Shown here piece after piece: positions 25,679 through 35,402 of a stretch of 64,000 bases of DNA. This DNA comes from Schaalia sp. 19OD2882 (GTDB lineage: Bacteria > Actinomycetota > Actinomycetes > Actinomycetales > Actinomycetaceae): assembly GCF_018986735.1 (NCBI RefSeq), contig NZ_CP065521.1, positions 1,550,001 through 1,614,000 of the forward strand, read 5' to 3'. A model generated the notes under the pieces. The model did not search any database. It saw nothing but the letters and a program-made list of their open reading frames with translations, and was not told the origin of the DNA. Within the stretch, counting starts at the first letter, position 1; every line of letters starts with the position of its first letter. The position numbers were made by a program, and so were the translations under genes.

Positions 25679-26785
25679 TCAGACGAGGATCGCCAGGTCG
25701 TCCCGGTGGATGACCGGACGGGGATGCTGCCAGCCCTGGGACTCCAGGTCCGCGCGCCCCAGGCCCGCCATGGCGGCCACCGTGTCCGAGTCGTAGGCAC
25801 ACACCCCGCGCGCCACCAGCCCCGAGCCCGGGTGCACCACGTCCACCACGTCGCCCGCCTCGAAACTGCCCGAGACCTCGCGCACACCCGCCGCCAGCAG
25901 GGACTTCTTCCCCACCGTCAGGGCGTGCACGGCTCCGCGGTCCACCACGACCTCGCCCATCGACTGGGCGGCGTGGGCGATCCACAGGGTCCGTGAGGCC
26001 GGGCGGGCCGAGGACGGCTCGAACCAAGTGCCGACCTCCGCACCCGCCAATGCGCCCGCCAGTTGCGGAGCCGAGGTGAGCACCACGCCGATGCCGGAAC
26101 CCGCCGCCATGGTCGCCGCCTGCATTTTCGTCACCATTCCGCCGGAGCCCACCTTGGAGCCCGCCCCCGTCACCAGCACGGAATGCAGGTCGTCAGTGGC
26201 GGACACGGTGCGCACCAGGGTCGCCCCCGGGTGCGAGGGTGGAGCCGTGTACAGGCCGTCCACGTCGGTGAGCAGCACCAGCACGTCGGCCGCCACCATC
26301 TGCGCCACATAGGCCGCCAAACGGTCGTTGTCACCAAAACGCACCTTCGGGGTGGTCACCGCGTCGTTCTCGTTGATGATCGGCACCACGGCGTGGCTCA
26401 GGAGCTTTTCCAGGGCGCTGCGGGCATTCGTGTAGTGCTCGCGGCGCATCACGTCCTCGGTGGTCAGCAGCACCTGGGCGACGTGCCGGTGGTGGGCCTG
26501 GAAGGCCTGCGACCAGTGGGCCACCAGCACCCCCTGCCCCATGGCGGCCACGGCCTGCACGGTGGCCAGGTCCTTCGGGCGCGCGTCCAGGCCCAGGGAA
26601 CCCAGACCCGCCGCCACCGCGCCGGAGGAGACAATGACCATCTCACGACCGCCCGACTGCCACTGGGCGGCCAGGCGCGCCACCACGTCGATCCTGTTGA
26701 GGTCCAGTCCGCCGTCCTCGCGGGTGAGCGACGAGGACCCGATTTTCACGACGATGCGTCGCGCGCCGGCCAGTGCCTGCCTCAT
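25679..26785 (-). CDS. proB: glutamate 5-kinase
   Basis: A 368-residue enzyme phosphorylating glutamate in the first step of proline synthesis. The amino-acid kinase domain has [52 protein letters not shown] and [14 protein letters not shown]-terminal PUA domain (residues ~280-368) is complete. The ATG overlaps the obgE stop by 4 bp (ATGA), so it is translationally coupled to obgE. Confidence 0.97.
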   Translation of the reverse strand: MRQALAGARRIVVKIGSSSLTREDGGLDLNRIDVVARLAAQWQSGGREMVIVSSGAVAAGLGSLGLDARPKDLATVQAVAAMGQGVLVAHWSQAFQAHHRHVAQVLLTTEDVMRREHYTNARSALEKLLSHAVVPIINENDAVTTPKVRFGDNDRLAAYVAQMVAADVLVLLTDVDGLYTAPPSHPGATLVRTVSATDDLHSVLVTGAGSKVGSGGMVTKMQAATMAAGSGIGVVLTSAPQLAGALAGAEVGTWFEPSSARPASRTLWIAHAAQSMGEVVVDRGAVHALTVGKKSLLAAGVREVSGSFEAGDVVDVVHPGSGLVARGVCAYDSDTVAAMAGLGRADLESQGWQHPRPVIHRDDLAILV

Positions 26786-28326
26786 AGCCGCCCCTTGGGT
26801 GCGGGCTCGTCACCGCTTTCCGGGTCGGTCCAGATGCCGGCCATGCGTTCGGTCCACAGCTCCTCGCGGGCCTCGGCCTTGGCGTCCATCATGTCGTGGT
26901 AGCGTTCGCGGCGCTCCTTGCGGGTGGCGCGTCCGCCCTGCTCAAGGCGCAGGTCCTGGCCTCGCTGGCCAAGCAGCTCCGGCCCGGTGGACAAGGTGGG
27001 CTCCCAGTCGAAGACCACTCCCCCGTCCAGGTCGCCGATGACCACCGTGTCGCCCGCGAAGGCCCCGGCCTTCATGAGCATGTCCTCCACGCCGGCCGCC
27101 GCCAGGCGGTCCGCCAGGTAGCCGACCGCCTCGTCGTTGGTGAAGTCGGTCTGCTTGACCCACCGTTCCGGCTTCGTGCCGCGCACCTGGTAGACGGGTT
27201 CGTCCCCCATGTGCACCTGGCGCACGGTGATCTGGTCCTGCTGGCCCACCGCCGCCGGGCGGATGACGGCGCGGGCCTCGGGGGCGGGCAGCTTCGCGCG
27301 CTGTTCGGCCACGAGGGCGCCAAGGGTGAAGGACAGGGGGCGCAGTCCTTCGTGGGACACTGCCGAGACCTCGTGGATCGGCCAGCCGAATTCTTCGAGG
27401 TCGGGGCGGGTGATCTCCGCCAGGTCGCGCCCGTCGGGAATGTCGATCTTGTTGAGGACGATGACTCTCGGGCGTTCCATGAGGGGCACGTAGCCTTCGA
27501 CCTCGCCCAGGTCCCCCTGGTAGGCCGCCAGTTCCGCCTCGATGGTGCGCAGGTCGGCGACCGGGTCGCGGTCGGACTCGAAGGCGGCCGTGTCGATGAC
27601 GTGGACGATGACGGCGCAGCGCTCCACATGGCGCAGGAAGTCCAGGCCCAGGCCCTTGCCCTGCGAGGCGCCGGGGATGAGACCCGGCACGTCGGCGATC
27701 GTGTAGCGCACGTCGCCGGCCTCGACCACGCCGAGGTTCGGCACCAGGGTGGTGAAGGGGTAGTCGGCGATCTTCGGCCGGGCCGCCGACATGGCGGCGA
27801 TGATCGAGGACTTTCCTGCCGAGGGGAATCCGACCAGCGCCACGTCGGCGACGGATTTGAGTTCGAGGACGACGTCGCGCTCCTCGCCGGGCTCACCCAG
27901 CAGGGCGAAGCCCGGGGCCTTTCGGGCCTTCGAGGCCAGCGCCGCGTTGCCCAGGCCGCCGCGTCCGCCCTCGGCAACGGTGAAACGTGTGCCCGCGCCG
28001 GTGAGGTCCGCCAGCAATTCGCCGGAGGTCGACTTGACCACGGTGCCTTCGGGTACGGGCAGGACGACGTCCTCGCCGTTGCGGCCCTGACGGAAGTCGC
28101 CCATGCCGGGGGTGCCGTTCTTGGCCCTCTGGTGGGGGCTGTGGTGGTACGTGAGCAGCGTGGTCACCTGCGGGTCGACCTCGAGGATGACGGAGCCGCC
28201 GTTGCCCCCATTGCCGCCGTCGGGCCCGCCCAGAGGCTTGAACTTCTCGCGTTTGACGGAGGCCACCCCGTGGCCGCCGTTGCCGCCGAAGGCGTGGATG
28301 GTCACTCGGTCGACGAAGCTCGGCAC
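26782..28326 (-). CDS. obgE: Obg-family GTPase
   Basis: A 514-residue ribosome-associated GTPase acting in 50S assembly and stress control. The glycine-rich Obg domain (1-160) has [16 protein letters not shown] and [12 protein letters not shown]; the G domain shows G1 [10 protein letters not shown]3 [10 protein letters not shown] and G4 NKID; a C-terminal OCT domain (about 360-440) contains [15 protein letters not shown] charged tail of ~70 residues follows, as in other actinobacteria. A hairpin separates it from rpmA, which may lower its expression relative to the ribosomal proteins. Confidence 0.97.
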   Translation of the reverse strand: MPSFVDRVTIHAFGGNGGHGVASVKREKFKPLGGPDGGNGGNGGSVILEVDPQVTTLLTYHHSPHQRAKNGTPGMGDFRQGRNGEDVVLPVPEGTVVKSTSGELLADLTGAGTRFTVAEGGRGGLGNAALASKARKAPGFALLGEPGEERDVVLELKSVADVALVGFPSAGKSSIIAAMSAARPKIADYPFTTLVPNLGVVEAGDVRYTIADVPGLIPGASQGKGLGLDFLRHVERCAVIVHVIDTAAFESDRDPVADLRTIEAELAAYQGDLGEVEGYVPLMERPRVIVLNKIDIPDGRDLAEITRPDLEEFGWPIHEVSAVSHEGLRPLSFTLGALVAEQRAKLPAPEARAVIRPAAVGQQDQITVRQVHMGDEPVYQVRGTKPERWVKQTDFTNDEAVGYLADRLAAAGVEDMLMKAGAFAGDTVVIGDLDGGVVFDWEPTLSTGPELLGQRGQDLRLEQGGRATRKERRERYHDMMDAKAEAREELWTERMAGIWTDPESGDEPAPKGRL

Positions 28327-28360
28327 GGGTCCTCCTGGGGTACGGTGGTCCGGATGTGGA

Positions 28361-28391
28361 CGAAGGGCGCCCGGAAACCGGACGCCCTTCG
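28361..28391 (-). terminator. hairpin between rpmA and obgE
   Basis: CGAAGGGCG and CGCCCTTCG form a 9-bp stem with a 13-base loop that itself contains CCGG/CCGG. It probably acts as a partial terminator inside the operon. Confidence 0.65.
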
Positions 28392-28406
28392 CTGTCGTGG
28401 GGTCTG

Positions 28407-28667
28407 TCAGGCAGAGACCGGCTCGACGATGTTGATGACCCGACGGTCACGGCGGGTGGAGAACTCCACGGCGCCGGCGCGCAGGGCGAAGAGGGTGTCG
28501 TCCTTGCCGCGGCCCACGCCGTCACCGGGGTGGAAGTGCGTGCCACGCTGGCGGACGATGATCTCGCCGGCCTTGACGACCTGGCCGCCGAAACGCTTCA
28601 CACCGAGGCGCTGGGCGTTGGAGTCGCGGCCGTTGCGGGAGGAGCCGAGGCCCTTCTTGTGTGCCAT
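28407..28667 (-). CDS. rpmA: 50S ribosomal protein L27
   Basis: An 86-residue L27 starting [17 protein letters not shown], with KRFGGQ and [10 protein letters not shown]. The N-terminus begins directly with AHKKG, with no cleavable extension of the Firmicutes type. It follows rplU by 39 bp in the classic rplU-rpmA-obgE operon. Confidence 0.98.
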   Translation of the reverse strand: MAHKKGLGSSRNGRDSNAQRLGVKRFGGQVVKAGEIIVRQRGTHFHPGDGVGRGKDDTLFALRAGAVEFSTRRDRRVINIVEPVSA

Positions 28668-28706
28668 GTCGACACCTGCTTTCTGCTCGTGCGGTTGGGA
28701 GGCGTC

Positions 28707-29015
28707 TCAGGCGATCTCGGTGATCTTGACAACCGACATCTTCTGACGGTGGCCCTGGCGCTTGCGGTAACCGGTCTTGTTCTTGTACTTGATGATCGAG
28801 ATCTTCGGACCCTTGGCGGTGTCGACGACCTCGGCCTTGACGGTGACCTTCTTCAGTGAGTCGGCGTCGACGGTGATCTTGTCCCCGTCGACCAGCATCA
28901 GCGGCTGGAGTTCGATGCTGGCGCCGATCTCCTCGGCCAGCTTGTCGACGACGACGACGTCACCGACGGACACCTTCTCCTGACGGCCGCCGGCCTTGAC
29001 GATCGCGTAGACCAC
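28707..29015 (-). CDS. rplU: 50S ribosomal protein L21
   Basis: A 102-residue L21 starting at GTG ([18 protein letters not shown]), with [15 protein letters not shown] near the end. GAGAAGTGAG precedes the start. The open frame runs further upstream, but the family length and ribosome site fix the start. The leader between promoter and gene is ~110 nt and contains GGCCCGC/GCGGGCC, a possible autoregulatory hairpin. Confidence 0.97.
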   Translation of the reverse strand: MVYAIVKAGGRQEKVSVGDVVVVDKLAEEIGASIELQPLMLVDGDKITVDADSLKKVTVKAEVVDTAKGPKISIIKYKNKTGYRKRQGHRQKMSVVKITEIA

Positions 29016-29125
29016 GTTGAACTCACTTCTCTCAAGCATCTTCTGGACGGACATCCCCCACCCGGGCCCGCAGGCGGGCCACAGTGGCCGGTGGATTCCG
29101 TTGGCGCTCGGTGCGCCGACGATCA

Positions 29126-29155
29126 AATCTAGCGGAGAGGGGCCGCGCCGGGCAA
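29126..29155 (-). promoter_or_regulatory. predicted rplU-rpmA promoter
   Basis: On the minus strand, TTGCCC (29155-29150), an 18-bp spacer and TAGATT (29131-29126), about 110 bp ahead of the rplU start. Confidence 0.6.
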
Positions 29156-29228
29156 CCCGACCCATCCCTTGTCCGGGACCGTGAGCTGTGCGATTCCACA
29201 CCTGCACCCAAGTGGCGACACGCCGGGC

Positions 29229-29807
29229 TCACTTGAGCAGTTCGGCAACCTTGCGCTCCATCTGGGCGGGGCTCAGTGCGCCCACGCGCGAGTCGACAAT
29301 GACACCGTCCGCCCCGACGAACCAGTGGGCGGGGATTCCGTCCACGCCCCACGCCCTGGAGATGACGCCGTCCTTGTCGACCACGTGCGTGTACCCCAGG
29401 CCCAAGGTGGACACCCACTTCTTGACGGTGTCCGGGTCGTCGTTGACGTGCACGGCGACGATCCTCACCTTGTCACCGTGGGCCGCGTGGACGGCCTGGA
29501 TGTCGGGAGCCTCCACACGGCAGTCCGTGCACCATGTGGCGTTGAAGAGCAGCCACAGGGGTTTGCCGTCGAGTTTCGCCGTGTCGATCGGCGTACCCTC
29601 CAGGGTGGTGGCCGTGAAGGTCGGCGCCTTGTCCCCCACCGCAGGGGCGGCCAAGGAGACGCCCTGTCCACTGACCTGGGTCTGCGCGCGCCCCGACTGT
29701 GCGGGACCTCCCGAGCGCACCGACTGTGCCAGCCAGACCCCGCCCAGGACCACGGCCGTCGTCACGGCCAGGACCAGCGTGTTCCTCACCCAGGCGGAGT
29801 TCCTCAT
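29229..29807 (-). CDS. resA: membrane-anchored thioredoxin-like protein (TlpA/ResA type)
   Basis: A 192-residue protein with one N-terminal membrane anchor (VLAVTTAVVLGGVWLA) and an extracytoplasmic thioredoxin fold. The active site is TWCTDC (Cys93/Cys96), followed by IPAHWFVGADG with the cis-Pro loop. ResA-type proteins reduce the apocytochrome CXXCH cysteines before heme attachment. It ends the maturation operon with ccsB, resB and ccdA. The exact substrate is inferred from context. Confidence 0.85.
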   Translation of the reverse strand: MRNSAWVRNTLVLAVTTAVVLGGVWLAQSVRSGGPAQSGRAQTQVSGQGVSLAAPAVGDKAPTFTATTLEGTPIDTAKLDGKPLWLLFNATWCTDCRVEAPDIQAVHAAHGDKVRIVAVHVNDDPDTVKKWVSTLGLGYTHVVDKDGVISRAWGVDGIPAHWFVGADGVIVDSRVGALSPAQMERKVAELLK

Positions 29808-29817
29808 CGGCCCATTG

Positions 29818-30804
29818 TCACCCATAGGAGTGCAGGCCACCGAAGAAGTGGTTGCCGAAGTAGGCGAAGAGGACCGCCGCGAAGCCCAGGATCAGCATCC
29901 AGGCGCTGCGGCTGCCCTGCCAGCCACGGGTGACCCGTGTGTGCAGGTAGGCGGTGTAGATGAGCCATGTGACCAGGGCCGCGGTCTCCTTGGGGTCCCA
30001 GCCCCAGTAGCGCCCCCACGCGGTGTTCGCCCAGATGGAACCCATGACGATCATGAGGGTGAGCAGCGGGTAGGTGACGGCAGCGGCCTTGTAGCCGATG
30101 TCGTCGAGCACCTCCTGGGAGGGCAGGGCCTTGACCCGCAGGTACGGGTGGGCCAGGTACAGGGATGCGGCGCCGAAACTCACACACGCCGCACCGTAGG
30201 AGAGCACCGCGAAGGCCACGTGCAGCGTGAGCATCAGGTTGTCCTTGAGAGCCGGCACCAGCGGCTTGATGGTCATGTCCAGCGAGTTCGCGTACACCAG
30301 CAGGGCGATGACCACGGGCAGGACCACCATCGACAGCGCGCGGATCCGGTAGCGGTACTCCGCCAGCAGGTACGCCAACAGGATGCCGAAGGCGAAGGAC
30401 ACGGCGAACTCGTGCTGGTTGGCGAAGGGGCTGTAGCCAGAGGTAATCGTGCGCATCACCAGGTAGGCGACCAGCAGGACCACCGACACCGCGGTGAATC
30501 CGGTGGCGTACAGGGCCAGTCCCTTGGGCAGGCGGTCGCCGATCGTCCGGGCCGCAAAGGCACCACGGGGCACTTCTTCGGTCTCGTCCACTCCTTCGGC
30601 CTCGTCGACCAAGGCGTCGTCGTCGCTGCCCGAGGTGCGTGCACCAACTCCCGCGCGGGCCTTGCCGTGGGCCGCACGGGCGTCGGTCAGCGCGGCACGC
30701 CGACCGGTCAGGACGACGATGTTGCAGATCAGGGCGAGGACGGTGATGACCAGTGTGCTGGTGAGCAGCAACTGACCCACGCGTAGGACGTCATCGGGTG
30801 CCAT
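29818..30804 (-). CDS. ccsB: cytochrome c biogenesis protein CcsB/CcsA (ResC type)
   Basis: A 328-residue multi-pass heme handling protein of system II maturation. The tryptophan-rich heme motif WGRYWGWDPKETAAL is present, with conserved histidines in FANQHEF, LHVAFAV and YLHTRVTRG. An acidic cytoplasmic loop (~60 residues) follows the first membrane helix. The ATG at 30804 has GAGGAGGAG upstream and overlaps resB by 14 bp, so the pair is coupled. Together with ResB it moves heme outward and ligates it to apocytochromes, here probably NrfH and NrfA. Confidence 0.93.
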   Translation of the reverse strand: MAPDDVLRVGQLLLTSTLVITVLALICNIVVLTGRRAALTDARAAHGKARAGVGARTSGSDDDALVDEAEGVDETEEVPRGAFAARTIGDRLPKGLALYATGFTAVSVVLLVAYLVMRTITSGYSPFANQHEFAVSFAFGILLAYLLAEYRYRIRALSMVVLPVVIALLVYANSLDMTIKPLVPALKDNLMLTLHVAFAVLSYGAACVSFGAASLYLAHPYLRVKALPSQEVLDDIGYKAAAVTYPLLTLMIVMGSIWANTAWGRYWGWDPKETAALVTWLIYTAYLHTRVTRGWQGSRSAWMLILGFAAVLFAYFGNHFFGGLHSYG

Positions 30805-32302
30805 GGGGCTCCTCCTCGTCGGTGTCGGGGGTGAGGTCGACTCGGGCCTGGCCACCAGTGTCGGGCAGTGCGGCTTCGACTTGGCGGACAAGGCCGGAGA
30901 AGATCCTCTCGAAGGTCACGTCCAGTCGTGAGACCGAACCGAGTCGGACCACACGGGTGCCGTCATCGTCCTCGTCCACACGGACCCACAGGCGCCGGTA
31001 CTGCAGCAGGAAGGTGATGCACGTGCCGCCCACCAGCAGGACGGACGCCACCCACATGATCGGCGCACCCGGGTCATTGCGCAGGGTGATGCCCGTGTAC
31101 TCCCGTTCACGCTGGAAGGTCACGGTGATGCCCTCCATCTCGACACTGTTGCCTTGGGTGACCTGCTTGGAGGCCACAGGTCCGCTCTGCGTGTCGGCGT
31201 GGATCTCGAACAGGGCGCTGCCCGGAGGAATGGTGGACATGCCCTGACCGGAGGCGGCCGTGGCGACCACCAGGGTCTTGCCGGTCTGCCCCAGCGGCAT
31301 GAAGCCGTAGACATCCGATCGGTCCTCCGTGGTGTTCGTCAAGGGCACAGTGCCTTCGTACAGGGCCCTGCCGGAGGCGTCAGTGGCGCGCAGGTCCACC
31401 GCGTGGCCGAAGCTGGCCTGGTGGAAGCGGAAACCGTCGACCACCAGGGGCGAGTTGACGCGCACCTCCTGGTGGGCGACTTCGGTGCCGCCCTTTGTCA
31501 CCGAGAGTTCGGAGACGTAGTCGGCTGCCTGCCCCTCGGGCGTGTAGGTGTCGGTGAAGGCCACTGCGCTCACCGTCAGACCGGAGTCGTGTCCGACTTC
31601 GACTGAACCGCCCACCGGGATGTCCAGGTTCTCGTCGACGCTGAGGAAGGAGGACACGACGAAGGCGATGAGGATGAGGACGAAGGCCGTGTGTGCCAGA
31701 ACGGTTCCGATTCCGCTCCACGCGAAGCGGTCGGCGAAGACGGCACGCTCCGGATCACGCGGATCCTCCAGGAGGCGCCATTTCTTGGCGCTCAAGACGC
31801 CCCGCACCTGTGACAGGGCCCGGTCAGTACTGGCCGAGGTGTGCACCACTGCGCGGTAGCGGGCCCTGTCGAAGAATCGTGGCGCCACATGGGTGCGCGG
31901 GCGGTGCACCCGGTCCCGGAGTTCCGGGATGCGGTGGGTGGTGCAGGCGATGATGCTCAGGGCCAGCAGGGTCACCACCACGAGGAAGCCGATGGAGGTG
32001 AAGGCGTGGAAGAGGCCGAGGGCGTCCAACAGGTTGGTGGCCGGTCCCAGGGTGGGGCGCAATTCGCCGAGGAAATGCTCGTGGGCGGAGGCGTCCGCGT
32101 GGACCTCGGGGCTCATCTGCGGGACCAAGGAGCCCACGAAGGCGTAGGCGGCGAAGGCGAGGATCAACAGGACACCGAAGACCTTCGAGTAGAAGAGGCG
32201 GTACAGCCAGTGGAAGAGTTCTCCGACGCGCACCTCGCCCTCGTGGGCTCCGCTGTCCGGCGACTCGACACGGGACTGTGCGCCGCCGCTGCGCTCACTC
32301 AT
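30791..32302 (-). CDS. resB: cytochrome c biogenesis protein ResB
   Basis: A 503-residue ResB/Ccs1 protein, the partner of CcsB. It has N-terminal helices (GVLLILAFAAYAFVGSLVPQ, SIGFLVVVTLLALSIIACT), a third (FVLILIAFVVSSFL), a large extracytoplasmic beta domain, and a last helix (PIMWVASVLLVGGTCITFLL). The ATG at 32302 leaves six bases after AAAGGGG; an ATG two codons upstream sits too close. An acidic C-terminal tail is cytoplasmic. Confidence 0.93.
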   Translation of the reverse strand: MSERSGGAQSRVESPDSGAHEGEVRVGELFHWLYRLFYSKVFGVLLILAFAAYAFVGSLVPQMSPEVHADASAHEHFLGELRPTLGPATNLLDALGLFHAFTSIGFLVVVTLLALSIIACTTHRIPELRDRVHRPRTHVAPRFFDRARYRAVVHTSASTDRALSQVRGVLSAKKWRLLEDPRDPERAVFADRFAWSGIGTVLAHTAFVLILIAFVVSSFLSVDENLDIPVGGSVEVGHDSGLTVSAVAFTDTYTPEGQAADYVSELSVTKGGTEVAHQEVRVNSPLVVDGFRFHQASFGHAVDLRATDASGRALYEGTVPLTNTTEDRSDVYGFMPLGQTGKTLVVATAASGQGMSTIPPGSALFEIHADTQSGPVASKQVTQGNSVEMEGITVTFQREREYTGITLRNDPGAPIMWVASVLLVGGTCITFLLQYRRLWVRVDEDDDGTRVVRLGSVSRLDVTFERIFSGLVRQVEAALPDTGGQARVDLTPDTDEEEPHGTR

Positions 32303-32344
32303 GTGCATCCCCTTTCCGTCCAATCCCACTGCGGCCACCACGGC

Positions 32345-33163
32345 TCACGTACCGAACCAGGCAGTGCCCGACAGTGGACCCAGCAGGTCGGTGACCATGA
32401 GGAAGCCGATGACCAGCAGGAACAAGCCCGACAAGATGTGGAGGGCACGACGTCGCCCTCGCATCCACGTCAGCAGACGTCCGCCCCGGTCCAGTCCTGC
32501 CGCCAGCAGGACCAGCGGCAGGCCCAGTCCCGCGCAGAAGACCACCATGAGGGCCAGTCCCTGCCATGCAGTCTCGGCCGCCAGGGCCATGGCGATGATC
32601 GCGCCGAGGACGGGCCCGATGCACGGCGACCATCCGAGGGCGAAGGCGAGTCCCAGGGCCGCTGATGCCACCACTCCCCTGCGTGTGCCGTCCAGCTTGC
32701 CCATTCCTGCAAGAACCCGGTCCAGGAATCCCATGCGAATCAGACCTGTGGCCTGCAATCCCATGATCAACAGCAGCACACCGCCGACGACGCGCAGGGG
32801 TTCCCGCAATGCCCCAAGGACATTGCCGGCCGCTGCAGCCAGCGCCCACAGGCCCACGAAGACCACGCTGAACGCGGCAACGAAGGCGAGCGCATTGCAC
32901 AGGGCGACCCATCTGCCATCGGCCGAATCGGCCATGGCCCCAGCCGGTTCCTGGCGGACGCGTGTGCGCACGGCTGCCGGGTCGATGAAGCCCGTCGCGG
33001 GCAGGGCACCCACGGTGCGCAGGGGTGAGGGCACTTGCATCGTGTCGGCGGAGCGGACTCCGGCCAGATGGACCAGCAGTGCGGGCACGAGGGGCAGGAA
33101 GCAGGGGGAGGCGAAGGCCAGTACCCCGGCGAGGAGGGCAGCAGGTAGCGACACGGCATCCAT
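32345..33163 (-). CDS. ccdA: CcdA/DsbD-type cytochrome c biogenesis membrane protein
   Basis: A 272-residue multi-pass protein that carries reducing equivalents across the membrane for cytochrome c maturation. The two redox cysteines are in FASPCFLPL (Cys21) and GWSPCIGPV (Cys181), each beside the conserved Pro. A ~50-residue loop between helices 1 and 2 is longer than the minimal CcdA. The start overlaps the stop of the TPR gene (TGATG). It should pass electrons to the ResA-like protein. Confidence 0.92.
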   Translation of the reverse strand: MDAVSLPAALLAGVLAFASPCFLPLVPALLVHLAGVRSADTMQVPSPLRTVGALPATGFIDPAAVRTRVRQEPAGAMADSADGRWVALCNALAFVAAFSVVFVGLWALAAAAGNVLGALREPLRVVGGVLLLIMGLQATGLIRMGFLDRVLAGMGKLDGTRRGVVASAALGLAFALGWSPCIGPVLGAIIAMALAAETAWQGLALMVVFCAGLGLPLVLLAAGLDRGGRLLTWMRGRRRALHILSGLFLLVIGFLMVTDLLGPLSGTAWFGT

Positions 33164-33903
33164 CAGGACCGACCGCCGTCACCACTCGGTGGGCCCAGAC
33201 CTTCGGGAACACCGCCGCTGTCGGAGCCATGCCCACTCTGGGGGCCCTGGAGATGCTCCATGTGCATCTGGGCCTGCTTGGCCTGCGCGGATTCAGGGTC
33301 CAGCTCAATGACCTTCTGCCACGCACCGAAGGCGGCCTCGGCGTCCTGGGGCTCAGCCATGAGATGGCAGAAGCCGATGTGGTACCAGCCGCGCACATCC
33401 GACGGGGCGACGTCTATGACCTTCTGGAAGTACTCCTTGGCGCGATCGATGTCCCCCATGTCGAATCGCAGTGCCCCCACTTCGAGCAGGGCGTCGATGT
33501 TCTGCGGGTTGGCCTCCAACGCGGCCTCGGCGCGTGCGATCCGCACGGCGGTGCCTTCGGTGGCATTCGTCCCCGACATCTCGTCTTCGAGGTTCGCATG
33601 GGGATCCTGGCTGTTCGCCGTCCACGACGACCACCAGATGGCACCACCCATGCCGACCAGCACGGCCACCACCAGCGCCACTTTCATGCCTCGGGTGAGG
33701 ATCTTCGCAGGAGCGCCCAGGCTCTGGGCGGCGCGCTCTGCCCTGCGACGCGCCGCCCGGTCGCCGAGCAGGTCGTCATCCCGTTCGGAGCGGCCTTCGT
33801 AGAAGGCCTCCGACTCGTCCTCGGGCACTTCCTCGTCGGGCACGACCTCGCACTCGTGCGGGGTCTTGTCCGAGGAGGCTTCGGCGCGGTCAGTGGGCCG
33901 CAT
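33163..33903 (-). CDS. TPR-containing membrane protein of the cytochrome c maturation operon
   Basis: A 246-residue protein: an acidic cytoplasmic N-terminus, one membrane helix (about 73-92, VALVVAVLVGMGGAIWW), then TPR-like repeats (IARAEAALEANPQNIDALLEVGALRF; YFQKVIDVAPSDVRGWYHIGF; AFGAWQKVIELDPESAQAK). It resembles the C-terminal CcmH/CycH/NrfG chaperone modules that present apocytochromes for heme ligation. It overlaps nrfA by 14 bp and ccdA by one base, so it is embedded in the operon. The chaperone role is inferred from fold and position. Confidence 0.8.
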   Translation of the reverse strand: MRPTDRAEASSDKTPHECEVVPDEEVPEDESEAFYEGRSERDDDLLGDRAARRRAERAAQSLGAPAKILTRGMKVALVVAVLVGMGGAIWWSSWTANSQDPHANLEDEMSGTNATEGTAVRIARAEAALEANPQNIDALLEVGALRFDMGDIDRAKEYFQKVIDVAPSDVRGWYHIGFCHLMAEPQDAEAAFGAWQKVIELDPESAQAKQAQMHMEHLQGPQSGHGSDSGGVPEGLGPPSGDGGRS

Positions 33904-35380
33904 TCACAGCCTCGGCGGCGGCCGACTGGGCAGCCTCTTCCGCTTGCTTGAAGTGCTCGCTGATCTCGGAGGGCTTCAATTGGTCGGCGGGCACTCCCCT
34001 GAGGGCAAGCTGCCCTTCACGCGCAGCATCGAGGGCCTGGCTGAGGATCCGCTGAATGTACTCGGGGGCGTGGAAGCCGTAGGAGTTCTCCGAGTAGACG
34101 TAGTCCAGGTAGAAGCTGGCCTTGCGCTGGAACTGCTGTGCCAGGGCGATCTGGTCGGCGGGAGTTCCATCCGTCTTGGCCTTCTCCAAGTCCTTGATCA
34201 GGGCCACGAGGGCGTCGAAGGTGCGGTCGCGGGAGTCGATGTAGCGCGACTGGATGGTGGCCACACGCTGTTCGAGGACCCCGTCGCCGGTCTTGTGACA
34301 GGTGCCGCAGGAGGCGTTGACGTCACTCAAGGGTGTGGTGATGTGGTGGTTGGTGATCTTCTCGGCGCCTGCGCGCTTGAAGTTCATGTGGCAGTCGGCG
34401 CAGGAGACGCCATTGGCCGCGTGGACGGAGTTGGACCAGACGTCGAACTCGGGGTGTTGAGCCTTGAGCATGGCGGCACCCGTGGTCTTGTGCTCCCAGT
34501 CGGTGAATCCGGCCTTCTCGTAGTAGGTGTAGATGTCGTCGATGTCGATGCCTTTGTCCCAGGGGAAGGTCAGGACCTTGTCCTCGCCCTTGAAGTAGTA
34601 CTCGACATGGCACTGGGCGCACACGTAGGAGCGCATTTCCTGGGTGGAGGCGTCGCGGTTGACGTCGTAGTCCTGGACTCCCTGGGTCTTCTTCAAAGCG
34701 GCGATCGCGCGCTCGAAGCCGGGCCGGGTGATGCGCAATTCCATGGTCTTCGGGTCGTGGCAGTCGATGCAGGCCACCGGATGAGCGGCCTCGCTCTTGG
34801 TGAGGACCTCGGTCAGGGTGTGTTTGCCCATTTCGAGGAAGCCCTTCTGGCGGTCACCCCCACCCAGTTTGTCGTACATCTCGGGTCCGGAGACGTGGCA
34901 GTTGGCACAGGTTCCGGGCTGCTTCACCTGGAGGTTGCGCAGCGTGTAGATCTGGTCGGTGGTCATGTGTTCGTGACCGCGGGCGTGACGGTAGTCCTTG
35001 GAGAAGGCGTAGCCGGCCCACATGTCCTTCAGACGCGGGTCCTCGACCAGTTTCTGGCCAGCGACCTCGGTGCGCGGGTCGGACTGGGTGGCATCCTGCT
35101 TCTCCAGCACACCGTCGTGGCTGCCCTTGGTGAATTCGGCGGTCTTCTTGTAGTCCTCGTACTGCAGGGGGTGGTTCTTGCCCCATTCGGCCGGGTCATA
35201 GGTCTGCTCCGTGAGCTCGACCACTTGGGCCTTGGGGGCTGCGGCCTCGTTCATGTGCTGGTTGACATTCATCAGCAGCATGGTGACGATGAAGGTCCCT
35301 GCCGCGACCAGGACGATGAGCAGCACGAGGAACAGTGGCTTCGTGAAGAAGCCGCTGGCCGTGGTCTTCTCGGTGGCCAT
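33890..35380 (-). CDS. nrfA: ammonia-forming cytochrome c nitrite reductase, catalytic subunit
   Basis: A 496-residue pentaheme enzyme reducing nitrite to ammonium with six electrons. An uncleaved N-terminal helix (residues 16-37) suggests membrane anchoring. Heme motifs: CANCH 158-162, CIDCH 204-208, CAQCH 254-258, CADCH 337-341, CGTCH 368-372. The first motif is the catalytic heme site, where most NrfA have CXXCK; here it is CXXCH. CAQCHVEYYF and the catalytic His in AQHPEFDVW (319) are kept. It follows nrfH by 22 bp and precedes the maturation genes. Confidence 0.95.
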   Translation of the reverse strand: MATEKTTASGFFTKPLFLVLLIVLVAAGTFIVTMLLMNVNQHMNEAAAPKAQVVELTEQTYDPAEWGKNHPLQYEDYKKTAEFTKGSHDGVLEKQDATQSDPRTEVAGQKLVEDPRLKDMWAGYAFSKDYRHARGHEHMTTDQIYTLRNLQVKQPGTCANCHVSGPEMYDKLGGGDRQKGFLEMGKHTLTEVLTKSEAAHPVACIDCHDPKTMELRITRPGFERAIAALKKTQGVQDYDVNRDASTQEMRSYVCAQCHVEYYFKGEDKVLTFPWDKGIDIDDIYTYYEKAGFTDWEHKTTGAAMLKAQHPEFDVWSNSVHAANGVSCADCHMNFKRAGAEKITNHHITTPLSDVNASCGTCHKTGDGVLEQRVATIQSRYIDSRDRTFDALVALIKDLEKAKTDGTPADQIALAQQFQRKASFYLDYVYSENSYGFHAPEYIQRILSQALDAAREGQLALRGVPADQLKPSEISEHFKQAEEAAQSAAAEAVNAAH

Positions 35381-35402
35381 TTCCCTTACCTCACTTCTCT
35401 TC

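Noticed and set aside
26896..28746. A 616-codon plus-strand open frame opposite obgE, rpmA and rplU.
   Set aside because: It crosses several proven genes in antisense, with biased composition typical of high-GC third-position effects.
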